Of a stretch of DNA of 64,000 nucleotides, positions 11,059 through 22,460 are shown piece by piece (positions within the stretch are counted from its first letter, which is position 1; every line of letters begins with the position of its first letter). Source of the stretch: Takifugu bimaculatus (lineage: Eukaryota > Chordata > Actinopteri > Tetraodontiformes > Tetraodontidae). The notes beneath the pieces were generated by a model that saw only the letters and a list, made by a program, of their open reading frames with translations, did no database searches and was not told where the DNA came from. A program made the translations under genes and the position numbers. Location: assembly GCA_004026145.2 (NCBI GenBank), contig CP034993.1, positions 4,852,094 to 4,916,093 on the forward strand. Reading direction: 5' to 3'.

Positions 11059-11272
11059 GTGGAAGGAAGGAAGGAAGGTAGGAAGGAAAGAAAGAAGGAA
11101 GGAAGGAAGGAAGGTTGGAAGGAAGAAAGGTTGAATGGAAAGTTGGAATTAAGGAAGAAAGGTTGGGAGGAAGGAGGGAATGTTGGAAGAAAGGATGGGG
11201 GGTTGGCAAGTAGGAAGGAAGGAAGGAAGGAAGGAAGGAAGGAAGGAAGGAAGGAAGGAAGAGAAGGAAGGT
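11059..11272. repeat. (GGAA)n / (GAAG)n array
   Basis: Interrupted then pure GGAA tetranucleotides, purest at 11218-11262. It sits between the two copies of the duplicated segment. Open frames across it are low-complexity artefacts. Confidence 0.9.
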
Positions 11273-11274
11273 TT

Positions 11275-11590
11275 AGCTGCTGTTGGACACTGCTGCTGTT
11301 GGACACTGCTGCTGCTGAACACTGCTGCTGCTGCTGTTGGGCACTCCTGTTGCTGGACGCTGCCGTTGGACACTGCTGCTGCTGCTTCTGGACACTGCTG
11401 CTGCTGTTGGACACTGCTTCTGGTATTGGACACTGCTGCTGCTGGATGCTGCTGCTGCTGCTGCTGCTGGACACTGCTGCTGTTGGGCACTGCTGCTGTT
11501 GGACACTGCTGCAGCTGGACATTGCTGCTGCTGGACGCTGTTGCTGTTGGACGCTGCTGCTACTGCTTCTGGACACTGCTTTTGCTGTTC
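11275..11590. repeat. CTG-rich minisatellite, block 1
   Basis: Higher-order units such as 'ctgctgttggacactgctg', 15-30 bp long, vary by TGG, TTG and CTG triplets. The block replaces the inner LTR half that copy 1 of the duplicated segment has at this position. It reads as Ser/Gln- or Cys/Leu-rich peptides in all frames, which is not evidence of coding. Confidence 0.9.
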
Positions 11591-11949
11591 GACAGAGGCG
11601 AGGATGGTCAAAAACAGGCAGGGTCGGTACCGGGTGATCAGTCTGTAGAAGAACGCCGGAATGACTCGCATGAATACAGAAGAAAATATGGTAGAGAGGG
11701 AATGGGAGGCAGGAGCTTTAATGCCGGGTTGATTGCAGATCCAGAACAGGTGAGTGAAATGAATGCCCAAGACAGACTGTGACAGCACCCGTATGGTGCC
11801 AGTATAAAGCATCAATATAATGCACCAATTCTTTACACTAATATAGTGCACCAGTATACTTCACCAGCATGCTGCACCAGTATGCTTCTACCTTGCCTAT
11901 TTCTGGTATTTCAGTGCACAAAAACATCCCAACGCACCAATGGATTCAG
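11591..11949. repeat. duplicated segment, copy 2
   Basis: Direct repeat of 10548-10914. The LTR-derived part ends at about 11782 with the same 'tgacagcacccgtat' junction as copy 1, so the duplication happened after the LTR became joined to the minisatellite. Confidence 0.85.
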
Positions 11950-11959
11950 TGGATTTACT

Positions 11960-12325
11960 GGTGCTGCTACACACTGCTGCTGTTGGAGACTGCTGCTGCC
12001 TCTTCTGGACACTGCTGCTTCTGCTATTGGACAATGCTGCTGCTGGATGCTACTGCTGCTAGACGCTGCTGCTCCTGTTGGGCACTGCTGCTGCTGGACG
12101 CTGCTGCTGTTGGACACTGCTTCTGCTGTTGGACACTGCTGCTGCTGGATGCTGCTGCTGTAGGACACTGCTGCTGCTGCTTGATGCTGCTGCTGGACAC
12201 TGCTACTGTTGGGCACTGTTGCTGCTGGATGTTGCTGCTGCTGGACTCTGTTGCTGTTGGACACTGCTGCTACTGCTTCTGGACACTGCTTTTGCTATTG
12301 GACACTGCTGCTGCTGGACGCCAGA
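11960..12325. repeat. CTG-rich minisatellite, block 2
   Basis: Same unit family as 11275-11590 ('tgctgttggacactgctgc'), starting about 10 bp after copy 2 of the duplicated segment. Confidence 0.9.
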
Positions 12326-12329
12326 CGTT

Positions 12330-14915
12330 TCTTCCCAGAACAGGAGTCATTCATTGCCTAGGACTCACACCATGGACACTCTCCTGAGGATGTTTTTCTG
12401 TCAGTCTCTCAGTCCCGTTTGTCTGAACATGTTCCACACACAGATCTGAAGATCTGTTCTCATGTCTCCACGTGTAAGTGTCCTCCTGTAGGGAGCTGTT
12501 AGACGTTTGCACACATCTCAAATCAATGCTAACATTAGCTAAAAGTCAGATGTTAACACAATGAATTTAAGACTTAATTGTGGGGGGGTCAAGGAAAAGC
12601 AGTAGTAGACCAGGATTGTGGACCAGACTCTGCCATCCCTCCTCTCGTCCTCAGGACTTGATGATCCTGATGGTTGCTACACGTCCTACCATCTCCCAAC
12701 TCACCCGCCTCAGAACATAACAGCAGCTTTTAACAACTAAGATTCAATTATCTGTAATGGTTCCTTGTCTACATGAAGAAATCACAATTTTAGGAAAAAA
12801 CTCTTTTCTTATAAGATTATCTGCTCCTGACATCCATCTGAGCTGAGCTCTCCTAACACAGCGCTGAACATATTAGATCAAAATCATCCAGAGGAGATGA
12901 GATCGCTCTCAGACTTTTATCAAAGAAAGCTGCCAAGGTGAGAACCTCCGTCTCTCTGAGCTCTACCTTCTTCCTCCTTTCCAGTTATCCATTTCCTGCT
13001 GGAACAAAATTGCCTCTGCCCATCTGTCTGTCTCTGTCTGTCCTTCAAAACATATTTATTTATTAGGTAAATCCATTGGAATTAGTTCATATCCTGCTGG
13101 GACTATTGGAGGTGTTTTGCTGTAGCTGCAGAGCATCGAGCAGCTTCTCTGATGACTCAAACGTGAAGATGTTGGCTTGGGCCTCCCACCATCTCATATT
13201 GGGCTTTGCTGCTTGAGAAGCAAACAGTATCATTTATATTATCTCCCATGAAGATTCAAGAAGTGAAAGCAAAAACCAAGTGTAAAAATGATGAAGGTCT
13301 TAAAAGATCAGCAGTCAGTAGCAGATGCTGCCGAGAGCCCTCAGGAAAGACCGTTCCCATTCGGAACTCCAGGTTCTGAGAGTTGCTCGTACTTGGCTCG
13401 TTGGACAACAGAGCATTAAACAGCTCTCCTCAGCCGCTACAATTTTAATATGCATCTCCACAGCCTAAAGGCTCCTTAAGAGATATGTTTTTTTTTAAAA
13501 AAAGCTGTTTGGGGTGTTTGGTGGGGGTTGATGTGATGGATCCTGCTGAGACCCCAAACACCAAAGCGGAGTCCAACACATACTTAGCATATGCAGGTGT
13601 TATAAAGGGTATTCTGGGACATTTGACGTTTATTCCTTTGTGTATTGCACTTCGGCCTTGTCGCTTCAGCTCAGGGTGGTTGCACCACTGGCTTAAAGGT
13701 CATTTTTTGACCTTTGACCACTAGTGTCTACATGTGTCCTTGAGCTCTAGTTGAAAGCCATACAAGGTGTTTTCCCATTAAAAAGATTAATAAAAAATCA
13801 AGTCAAATGTTCTCTGGACTAAGAGAGATTTGGTGTGGGGTCATGAGGGGTCATGAAGACATGGACCATCTGGCTCTGATCATGTCTGAAATACAGCGGC
13901 GTGGATAGTTGGAGACAGACAACAGGTAAACATTACCAGGCCAGAGCAAGTAGACATCTGCACTGCAATCTTTCCTAATGATGCACATTTAAATGTCAAA
14001 CGCACATGTGCACCTAAAATGTCTTAGTATGAGACGGGCAGATAGTGTAGCAATGAGCCTCAGACTCTCCATGTAGAGAAGCTGTTTCCCTCTGGGATCA
14101 GAGAATGCTTTATTTCAAACATTTTCAAATGTCAGAACGTGAACAGCAGCTGGGGGTCTTTTAAGCTTCAAAAGATGAATTCACAGACAGCAATAATAAT
14201 AGTCTGGGTGTGTTGCCTCTCTCTGAGGAAGGTCACAGTTCAGCCAGCTCGGAGTTCATTCCATCGGTTTATGAAGGCAAAGCTCTTCCTCACAGTCAGA
14301 CGAACACACTCCTGCTGACACACACAGCCGTCTGCTTCGATCATCTCCAAGCCACTTGAGTTTCTATCAGAGGGCCAGTTCACATACACTGTCTACCTTT
14401 TTTTTCCACTTCAATGCAACTGGAACAGGCTTGTAGTTCCTGGCTAACGTCACGTCAGATGGTGATTATCCTGGTGTAATAACATACTTGTATACGTGTA
14501 ACAGCGCTGCCAATAAATTAAAACTAAATAGTCTGCTGACTGCCCAGAGAACTCTCCATCCTCTGAGAAGAAAGCGTTTATCTTATGAGGATATTGAAAT
14601 GTTACCGCGGAACAGAACAGTAACATTTCCTGCTGCCAAGGTTGCCACCCTGGATCAGTGAAAGAAAGGCAGAGTGTTTGAAATAGCTCCCATTGCACCT
14701 GAATGCAGCATCATGAGGAAGGAAAATGAAGGCGCTTCAAAGTTCAGTATTTGACGGTGAGGAAACAACATTTCTATTTTAACGACGGGGGAGTTCAGAT
14801 ACATCAATGCAACAAGCACACAGGCGCTATAACGGAGACCAAAACAGAGATGATTGTTGTAAATCTACAGAAGCACTGGAGCCTTTTTAGGCTACAGAAT
14901 GAAGGAAAGCACTAG
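12330..14915. other. intergenic, nothing recognised
   Basis: Low-repeat DNA. The short frames (13485-13724, 14450-14698) have no recognisable motifs. It could hold regulatory sequence or isolated exons that I cannot identify from sequence alone. Confidence 0.4.
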
Positions 14916-15039
14916 AAATGTTCATATGGTTTTTCCAATTTGACATGGATGGCTTCCTTGCCCCTCCAACACCGGGCCAAATAAATATCCCACCACGTCA
15001 TAAGGCAGGAAGAAGGAACAGGACCACATTAGGACAGCT

Positions 15040-15415
15040 CTCAAAACATGTGGAAAAACCATCCTTAAACAGAGGTGGTGGGCTAAGGCACTTCCTATCA
15101 CCCACATACAATGCAGTCCTCCACTCCTTCCAACAACAAACCAAACATTCACACCATTTCAGGAGACCTGGTGTCTTTCTCACCACCACGAGAGAAAGCA
15201 GACACCTCAACTGAAACTAGGTGAAAGACCCTACCAACGACTCTCAGATGACCACCCAGATCATTAGCATGTTAATGGTCCACAAGGGCTATATTTTCAA
15301 GTTCTGTCCCCAGTGAGTTCAGAACTGAAGAAGCCTTCTGGATAGAAGGCAAAACATTTTCAAAAGAGAAGAAAAACAGTCCAGTTGACACAGAAAACTA
15401 CCTTGGATAACCATG
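15040..15415 (+). mobile_element. Penelope-like element, 3'-terminal fragment
   Basis: The frame 14918-15214 contains VEKPSLNRGGGLRHFLSPTY followed by NAVL, the conserved C-terminal end of the Penelope GIY-YIG endonuclease region in fish. It continues into the typical 3' UTR ('gaagaagccttctggatag', then 'gaaaactaccttgg' at about 15400). The same terminal phrase ends the Penelope copies at 19146 and 29255-29268. Everything upstream (RT, GIY-YIG core) is absent, so this is a 5'-truncated insertion. The residues before about 15030 are not recognisably Penelope. Confidence 0.8.
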
Positions 15416-16869
15416 ACCTGAATGATTGAGAATCTACACAGATGAGAGATTTTTTATTTTACTAGAACAGCTGATGAAAGAAAAGAACAATTGTGGCAAA
15501 AATGGGACAAATGGCCGCTGTGCATGTTGCTGGTGACTCGGTCATCATCAGTCGTTTATTTCCAGCTGCAGAAGCAATCTATCTAAAAAAACAACAACAC
15601 AGGCACAGTCACATAAGCTGTTTAAGTCTCCTCGGGTTTTGTGCTTCTAAACTGGAGCCTGGTCACAGTAACCTGGCCCCAGTGCTGTTTAACTTCTGTT
15701 GTTCCTGTCATCTCTGTTGTTTTGCCACCTTTGGGGAGTCCACAAACGTGTCATTGCCATTAAAGTCATCCAAACTACAATCAGAAATGAAAAATATACC
15801 AAAATGGGACCTGTTCATTTGGAACTTGACTCCAAGGTTCAAGACCATTTCTAAACTCACTCCAGTTTCACTCCTTCCCTTCACACAGGACACAAGGCTC
15901 CAAAAAGTCACATTTTATTTAAAAAGGAAGAAAAGAAAGGGAAAAAAGGGAGAAAATACTGAGAAAAGAGTCTCCTAAATCTCAAAAGACAAAAATAAAC
16001 AAACAGCAGCAGCCATATTCATTATGTCCTTCAGAAACCATGGCTGGCACCACCTACAGGCACCTGCCTTCAGAAAAACACTCATCCAGATCAAAATGTT
16101 ACGCTGACCCAGATGAGGATCTTTAATGGTTCTGACAATATCTCACTGGTAAGAGACTCCAACAAGTACACAGAAACAGTCCAAAGTGGTGGCCAGTTAG
16201 GTGATCAGTCCACTCAAGCAAAACCAAAACCAGTACACGAAAGCTACACCGCTACACCGCTTTATCCCTTTGGGATCACTGGGATCAGGGTCCACACACC
16301 CACAGACACACACACACACACACACACTGGTGACAAAAACAATTACTTTGTTACAATTATACTTTGTTACTGAATATATTCTTGTCTAATTACTGCTGTT
16401 AATTCTATTACTACTGCTATTAATAGTTCTATCAAGGGGGTGATGTTATGTGTGTTTGTTAGTCTATCAGCAAAATAACTTAAAATGTTTTTTCCATAAG
16501 ATTTACACTACTGAAAACAAAACAAAATTAAAATACATCATGTAGGCTTACATGACTTACATGATACATCATGTGGAGTTACATGATAATTTCTGAGCAT
16601 TCATTCATTAATTTTGAGCTCTATTAACACATTCCGCACTTTCCATTTGGTGCTTCTCAGCTGGTTGGTTGGCTGACCAGCAGGGAAATTGGTCAATCAC
16701 ACATGATACTGAATTTTTAAGGCAGTGCGGTGATTAGAAGGATGATACATTGTTAGTATGTAGTTCATAATTGTGGAGTAGAAGGAACAGCTAATGTGGT
16801 TTGTGAAAAGCCATGCACATGTAACATATGCAGAACTTTTCATCATCTGAAAATTAAACGTATGTTGCT
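15416..16869. other. intergenic with short (CA)n
   Basis: A (CA)n tract lies at about 16307-16327. The 161-residue frame at 15493-15978 has no recognisable motif and a Lys-rich low-complexity end; I do not call it a gene. Confidence 0.4.
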
Positions 16870-17060
16870 CAACTGCAAATCTTCAAAGGAATGGCCGTCC
16901 ACCTAAACAGGATGAGCAAGGAGCCTAATTCAGAGGAGCAGCCAAGAGGCCCAAGGTACTGGAGGTGCTGCAGAGATCACAGCTCGAGAATCCATCCACT
17001 GCACATCTGATAACCCATAAATTTGGAAAAGAAGCAAGAAAAAAGCCCTTGTTGTAAATG
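16870..17060 (+). pseudogene. Tc1-like transposase fossil, N-terminal part
   Basis: Around 16885-16990 the plus strand encodes RNGRPPKQDEQGA, a stop, then RGAAKRPKVLEVLQRSQLE. This matches the GRPPK linker and second helix-turn-helix of Tc1-like transposases (GRPPK-L-DE...AAKRP-x-VTL-x-ELQ). The region is short, has a stop and no DDE domain, and is followed closely by L2 copy D. Confidence 0.55.
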
Positions 17061-17372
17061 TAATGGACTAAAGTTGTGGAAGGGTGGAGTGAAAGGGGCC
17101 AGTCAAAAGTCCAAACCCAGAATCACCATAATCTTATCAAAGTTAATACCAAAGCACAAGTTGGAGAATCTAATATCACAATTAAGTGTGGACTGTTAAA
17201 TATTAGATCTCTTTTGTGTAAATCCCTGTTAGTGCATGACCTGATAGCGGATCATCACATTGATTGATTTTGTCTTACTAAAATTCAGGAGGAGTATGTT
17301 AGCTTAAATGAATCTACTCCTCCTACCCATCTTAATTATCACATTCCTTGTGTTACTGGTTGAGGAGGGGGA

Positions 17373-17888
17373 GTGGCAGCAATCTATCACTCCAAGTTAT
17401 TAATTAATCATAGACCAAAACATGGCTCCAGTTCATTTGAAAGCCTGACTCTTGGGATCACCCATCTGAGCTGGAAGACAGAAAAGCCACTTTTGCTTGT
17501 AGTTGTATATCGTCCCCCTGCTGGGCCACATTCAAACTTCCTTTCTGAGTTCTCTGATTTCATATCTGATTTGGTCCTTAGAACGGACAAAGTTATTATC
17601 ATTGGAGACTTGAATATCCATGTAGACGTTGTAAATGACAGCTTTAGAAATGGCTTCATTTCATTACTTGAGTCAGTTGGTTTCCTCCAGCAGATAAACC
17701 AACCGACTCATAGCTTCAACCACACCTTAGATCGAGTTCTGACTCATGGTGTTGAGGTAGAACATGTGTCAGTGTTCCCTCAGAATTCACTCCTGTCAGA
17801 TCATTCTTTGATCACTTTTACATTTATGATTAAGGATTCTTCTATCCTCAGAACACAGTCTTACTATAGCAGATTATCTTTCAGATAA
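17373..17888 (+). pseudogene. L2 APE-type endonuclease fragment, copy D
   Basis: The 171-residue frame holds the C-terminal two-thirds of the apurinic-type endonuclease that nicks the target. It shows VVVYRPPAGPHS (43-54), GDLNIHVDVVND (78-89, the usual D-F-N changed to D-L-N), LDRVLTHGVEVEH (119-131) and SDHSLITF (142-149, the catalytic D-H pair). The first Met lies inside the domain. The N-terminal part lies upstream at 17160-17370, with stops. Confidence 0.8.
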
Positions 17889-18348
17889 TACTTTAGCTAA
17901 GTTTAAGGAAGCAATCCCTGCGTTGATCCCAGGACAACTGTGTCTTTCCTCAGGGATCAATCATTATAATCTTAGCCCTGCTGAGGTTGACTCTATTGCT
18001 GAAGGTGCAGCAACCTCACTGAGAATCACGCTTGATTCTGTTGCCCCCCTGAAAAGAAAATAGTAAATTAGAGGAGGTGTGCCCCCTGGTATAATTTACA
18101 TATCAGGACCCTCAAGCAGAAAGCGCGCAGACTAGAAAGGAAGTGGCATTCTTGTAAAATAGACAGCTATCATGTAGCCTGGAAAGACTGTCTATTAGTT
18201 TACAAAAAGGCCCTTCGCAAGGCTAGAACAGCTTATTTTTCTTCTTTAATTGAGGAAAAAAAGAACAACCCCAGGTTTCTTTTCAGCACTGTGGCCAAAT
18301 TAACCAAGAGTCACATGTATCCCTTCTTCCCCGAGTGGTGAAGACTTC

Positions 18349-18999
18349 ATGAGCTTCTTCACTGATAAAGTTCTAGCCATCAGAGAAAAAGCTAACCAGG
18401 CCATCCAAACAACTGGACCATCACCAGATGTGCTGACTGTGGGAACATACAGGTTCTCCAACGAGCCCTTAAACTCCTTCACTCCTATATATTTTTCTGA
18501 GGCGTCATCGCTAATTCAGAAATCCAAGTCCACCACGTGTCTTTTAGATCCCATCCCAACACACCTGTTGAAGGATGTTTTACCATTGATAAGCAGTTCT
18601 GTCCTGGACCAGATCTGTCCTGTACCCCGGTCCTACAAGGTGGCAGTGATTAAGCTGTTGCTTAAAAAACCATCACTGGATCCTGATGTCTTAGCAAATT
18701 ATAGACCGATATCCAACCTTCCTTTTATCTATAAAATTCTTGAGAATGTGGTGGTGACTCAGTTACTGGAGCACGTGCAGAGAAACAGCCTGTTTTAGAT
18801 GTTTCAGTCAGGCTTTAGAGCTCATCACAGTACGGAAACAGCACTTATTAAAGTTTCTAATGATCTTCTTATAGCTTCAGATCATGGATTGGTTTCAATG
18901 CTGGTTCTGCTGGACCTCAGTGCTGCTTTTGATACAGTTGATCACAGCATCCTGTTACATAGACTGGAACATGTGATTGGGATTAAGGGACAGCACTAG
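18349..18999 (+). pseudogene. L2 linker and RT N-terminal fragment, copy D
   Basis: Two adjoining frames (18349-18798 and 18799-18999) cover LDPIPTHLLKDVLPLI, RSYKVAVIKLLLKKPSLDPD, NYRPISNLPFIYKILE and then FRAHHSTETAL and LLDLSAAFDTVDH. A single stop (tag at 18796) separates them. It is cut before the YADD motif by the deletion near 19070. Confidence 0.8.
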
Positions 19000-19145
19000 A
19001 CTGGTTTAGATTGTATTCATCTGATAGATACCAGATTGCTCATGTCCATGGTGTTCCCTCCTCATACAGTATAGATTAGATCACATGATCACTCTAGATG
19101 GTATCTCATTAACGTCTAGTCTCTGTGTGAGGAATCTTGGAGTAA

Positions 19146-20420
19146 CCAAGGTAGTTTTCTCTGTGTTGTGCCATTCTTCTGTGGAGAGGTTGTTTGGTTT
19201 CACCAATGTACAGTTCCTTGCATTCCTCCTGGCACTGTATAGCATAAACAGCATTACTTTGTTTGGGTCTTGGTGTCTTGTCCTTTGGGTGTACTAACCT
19301 CTGTCTGAGAGTGTTGCTGGGTTTGAAATGAACCGGTATGTCGTGTTTCTGGAGGATCCTCCTAAACTTCTCAGAGACTCCGGACAGGTAGGGGATCAAA
19401 ACGCTGCGGCGTTTGTTTCTCTCCTCTCCTTTGCTGGGGTCTCGCTTTCTTGAGGTTTTGGTGAAGGCCCAGTCTGGGTAGCCGCATGTTTTGAGAGCTG
19501 TCTTAATGTGGTCCTGTTCCTTCTTTCTGCCTTGGGATGTGGTGGGTATTTCTCTGGCCCGGTGTATCACTCCCAACTTGTGTTCCAGTGGGTGGTGAGA
19601 GTCAAGCTGAAGGTACTGGTCGGTATGTGTAGGTTTTCTGTAGACTTCGATGGTGAGATTTCTGTCCTCAGTGATCTTGACTGCGCAGTCCAGAAAGGCC
19701 AGACTGTTTCCTTTTGTATCTTCCCGGGTGAATTTTACATGCTGGTCTGTTTTTTGAGGTGATCAGAGAACGCTTCCAATTCTTGTGTTTGAATTTTGAC
19801 CCAGGTGTCGTCCACATACCTGAACCAGTGGCTTGGCGCAGTTCCTGTGAACGATGTCAGGGCCTGGGATTCCACCTTCTCCATGTATAGATTGGCAACT
19901 ATGGGGGATACTGGTGAGCCCATGGCACAGCCATGTTTCTGCCTGTAGAAGCCTTCTCTGGAAATAGGTGGTGTTCAAACACAGGTCCAGCATGGTACAG
20001 ATTTGGGCCGGTGTTAAGGTTGTTCTTTCTGGTCTGTCGATGGCTTTATCCTTTTCCAGTTTCTGTAGTAAGTCTACCACCTTCTTCTTGTATGAGCTGG
20101 TGGGGTCTCGCTTGAGTTTCTCATATGTAGCGGTGTCTGTCAGGAGACTGATTATTTTGGTGTCATAGTCCGTGGTATTGAGTAAGACCGTGCACCTACC
20201 TTTGTCAGCTGGTAAGATGGTGATGTTCTTGTCCTTGGCTAAGGATGCAATGGCTCTTTTTTCCTCATTAGTGATATTGGAGGGCGGAGGTTTTGCACTG
20301 GCTAAAGCGGCTGTTACCTTAAGTCTGATCTGTTCTGCTTCTGCTTCCGGGAGTTTGTTGTTTCTGATGGCTGTCTCAGTGGCTGTGATGAGATTTATCT
20401 GGTTTCTACTGGTCTGAGCT
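19146..20420 (-). mobile_element. Penelope-like element (RT plus GIY-YIG endonuclease), degenerate
   Basis: From 20420 downward the minus strand encodes an RT N-terminal block with ILPADKGRCTVLL (about 20220-20180), then the 'TYF' block (about 19975), GSPVSPIVANLYMEKVES, FRYVDDTWVKI (19735-19923, catalytic YVDD) and finally the endonuclease in 19109-19576: VYAIQC (residues 110-115) and LYIGETKQPLHRRMAQHR (122-139), the GIY-YIG signature. Frames shift near 19925 and elsewhere. After AQHR the expected rest of the endonuclease is missing and the sequence jumps to the element's 3' terminus ('gagaaaactaccttgg'). The element interrupts L2 copy D. Confidence 0.87.
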
Positions 20421-21132
20421 CTTTTAAATCACATTTTAAGTCCTTTGTTCTGTGTTCCTTTTTGGAATGTCAGAAGCGGTTAGACTTGTTGCTAAAGTAC
20501 TGGTCCTTAGGACATTCTTACTCTGGACTCTGAGCAACTGTCTTTGAACAGTCTTTAAAGAAAACTGCTGCCATTTAGACCATTTTCTTATATTGTTGTA
20601 AAGAAGCATCAATGTGATATTTTATAGTCAGGAAACCAAACTAACTGATATTCTACATCCAAACCTTGCAAATGTTGAAAATTTCCAGAGGTTTGACACA
20701 GGCCTTTAATCTTCTATCAAAACTCTCTGGAGTTGTATTTTAGTGTTAAGATCTTGTTGTGACTGTTGGAGCGCATTGGAATGTCTGTGGTAGTTTTCCT
20801 CTTCACCAATAGCATTTGCAGGAAAAACATGAACTCTAATGTTTTTCTCATGTGAACGCTTTAAAAATAGGTGACTCAAAGTGCTAAATATCAGCCATGC
20901 GAGAGCCACGTGACGTGAAAGCAAGGGATTAGCACGTTCCACCTACAGTGCATTGTTTTTAATTTTGCGCACACAGGCCCCTCTGATATTTGGTCTCTGC
21001 AGCCATGCAGAATAAAAAATCCAATTTAGTCTGATGGGATTTGAAAAGAAGTGTAGGCAGATAAATGTGAGGTGCACAATGTCTACGATGAAATTAAAGA
21101 GTCACTGAAGGTCTTTGCTTGATTGTGGAAGG
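20421..21132. other. intergenic, nothing recognised
   Basis: No continuation of L2 copy D is visible on this side of the Penelope element. No recognisable coding or repeat ends. Confidence 0.4.
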
Positions 21133-21140
21133 ACCTAGAG

Positions 21141-21469
21141 CAGAGGTGGGCATCAAGGGTCATATCCATGCCAGACTTTCTGTCCTACAGGTAAATACGT
21201 TCACCTGTGGTTCCATTTACCTTGGTGAAAGCATTTCCTGCCTGGTAGGATTCAAATCCCGGCTTGAATGCAACCCTCGAGGAATGGATTTGACCTTTTC
21301 TGATGGGCAAGTCCAATCCATCAAGGCTGAAATACAGCCAGGTTTTGCATCCTGCCGGGGTGAAACCGCTTTCACCAAGGTAGATGGAACCACAGGTGAA
21401 AGTGTTTACCTGGAGGACAGAAAGTCTGGCTTGGATACGGCCCTTGAGGACTGGATTTGCCTACCCCTG
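21141..21469. mobile_element. foldback hAT-type MITE with 8-bp target duplication
   Basis: A 329-bp element with long inverted ends. The left end begins CAGAGGTGGGCATCAAGGGT; the right end, reversed, begins CAGGGGTAGGCAAATCCAGT. The complementarity extends inward about 100 bp (the 'gccagactttctgtcct' and 'cacctgtggttcca' landmarks appear on both arms in opposite orientation). It is flanked by perfect 8-bp direct repeats ACCTAGAG at 21133-21140 and 21470-21477, the duplication length of hAT transposons. The 118-residue frame through it is not a gene. Confidence 0.9.
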
Positions 21470-21477
21470 ACCTAGAG

Positions 21478-22202
21478 TGAGCTGTGTCTCTCCATCTCAG
21501 CCTTCCCTCCACTCATCATATCAGTCGTATCCACAGACGACTGAATGAAGACCACTTGACCCAAAGCAGGCTCACAGCTCTAAGGGTTAATGCTTGTTCT
21601 CAAAACAAAAAGATGTTAAAGGGCTCATTTACTAATTCTGGTAGGTGACATGAGGATGCTCTTCATGTAGTGATATTTCTAAACAAGTTATTTGTTGTGA
21701 TGAAGATGTACTAATTTCTGTATTAGCATAGTGACGAGGGGGCTCTAAAGTGATGAAAGAAAAAGGATTTACTGAGCCAACAATTTCCTCCAAAACATAC
21801 CAAAGGTGACGGTATGCACCTTCATGCTCCAGCTTCACCTGTGCTTGTGTACAATCTAGATAAAGTCACCTGTCCACAACAGTGACACCAGCAGGACACC
21901 AGAATGAGAAAGCACACAGCAGAGACCTCCAACACTGTTCGAGCAGCCTCCTTTCAACAAGCCATTTGTAGTATCTGACCCGTTCTATGCAGGCTTTACA
22001 TCTGTAAGGCCTAACGTGTTAACAGCCACCTAAGCGCCATATTAGGACATGCTCCACATGTGTGTCCTGTGTCTTCTTCCTTTATGTAAGAGGAGCTGCT
22101 AAAAGATGACACTGGAGCCTGTGGACCCCTGGTTGTCCTCCATATGAGGATGTGTAGCATGAAACATCTTCAAGCACTCCCTTTTTTGGTAATAACTGAA
22201 CG
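21478..22202. other. intergenic, nothing recognised
   Basis: No recognisable coding sequence, repeat ends or arrays. Confidence 0.4.
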
Positions 22203-22460
22203 CTATACCATTGGGTTGGCCGTATTGTACAGCGTGAGCTCATCAGTAGAGAATGTGTTTACTCGACTGTATAAGAAGGAGGTGACGATGAAGACACCTC
22301 GGAGTTCTTCACCATCGGGACCGCGAAACCTCCCTCGGACAATCTGCAGTGTCCGATTGATACCTGACTGTTCTCTCCAATAAACATCTTTGATAACCAA
22401 GTCGGTGTCTGCGAAGTTTCCTTCCTCATCAACACATCTCGGCAACCACCAGGAGAAGAT
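22203..22460 (-). other. candidate unrecognised exon-like open frame
   Basis: Two overlapping minus-strand frames. The 80-residue frame 22203-22445 has a balanced composition (VDEEGNFADTDLVIKDVYWR, ... RFRGPDGEELRGVFIVTSFL) without low-complexity bias. A pyrimidine-containing stretch precedes an AG near 22436, and GT occurs at the end next to the stop, so an internal exon is conceivable. I do not recognise the family; it could equally be a transposon remnant. Confidence 0.25.

Larger units (their letters stand above)
17120..19147 (+). mobile_element. L2/Maui-like LINE, copy D (cut by a Penelope element)
   Basis: The copy starts in the L2 leader ('aatcaccataatcttatc', shared with copy F at 63786) and runs through the endonuclease and linker into RT. 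An internal deletion near 19070 jumps from the RT palm (HVHGVPSS) to sequence about 400 bp downstream in intact copies. It ends at 'ggagtaac' (19147), where the Penelope-like element begins. Frameshifts near 17270, 17880, 18060 and 18310 break the frame. Confidence 0.85.

Noticed and set aside
10155..11890. Spaced 'atagtgcaccagtat' repeats as a CRISPR-like array
   Set aside because: Units are diverged, spacers are not unique or of uniform length, there are no cas genes, and the host is a vertebrate.
11013..12449. Multiple 100-200 codon frames rich in Ser/Gln, Cys/Leu or Lys/Glu on both strands
   Set aside because: They are translations of (GGAA)n and CTG-rich repeats, open in several frames at once with no conserved domain.
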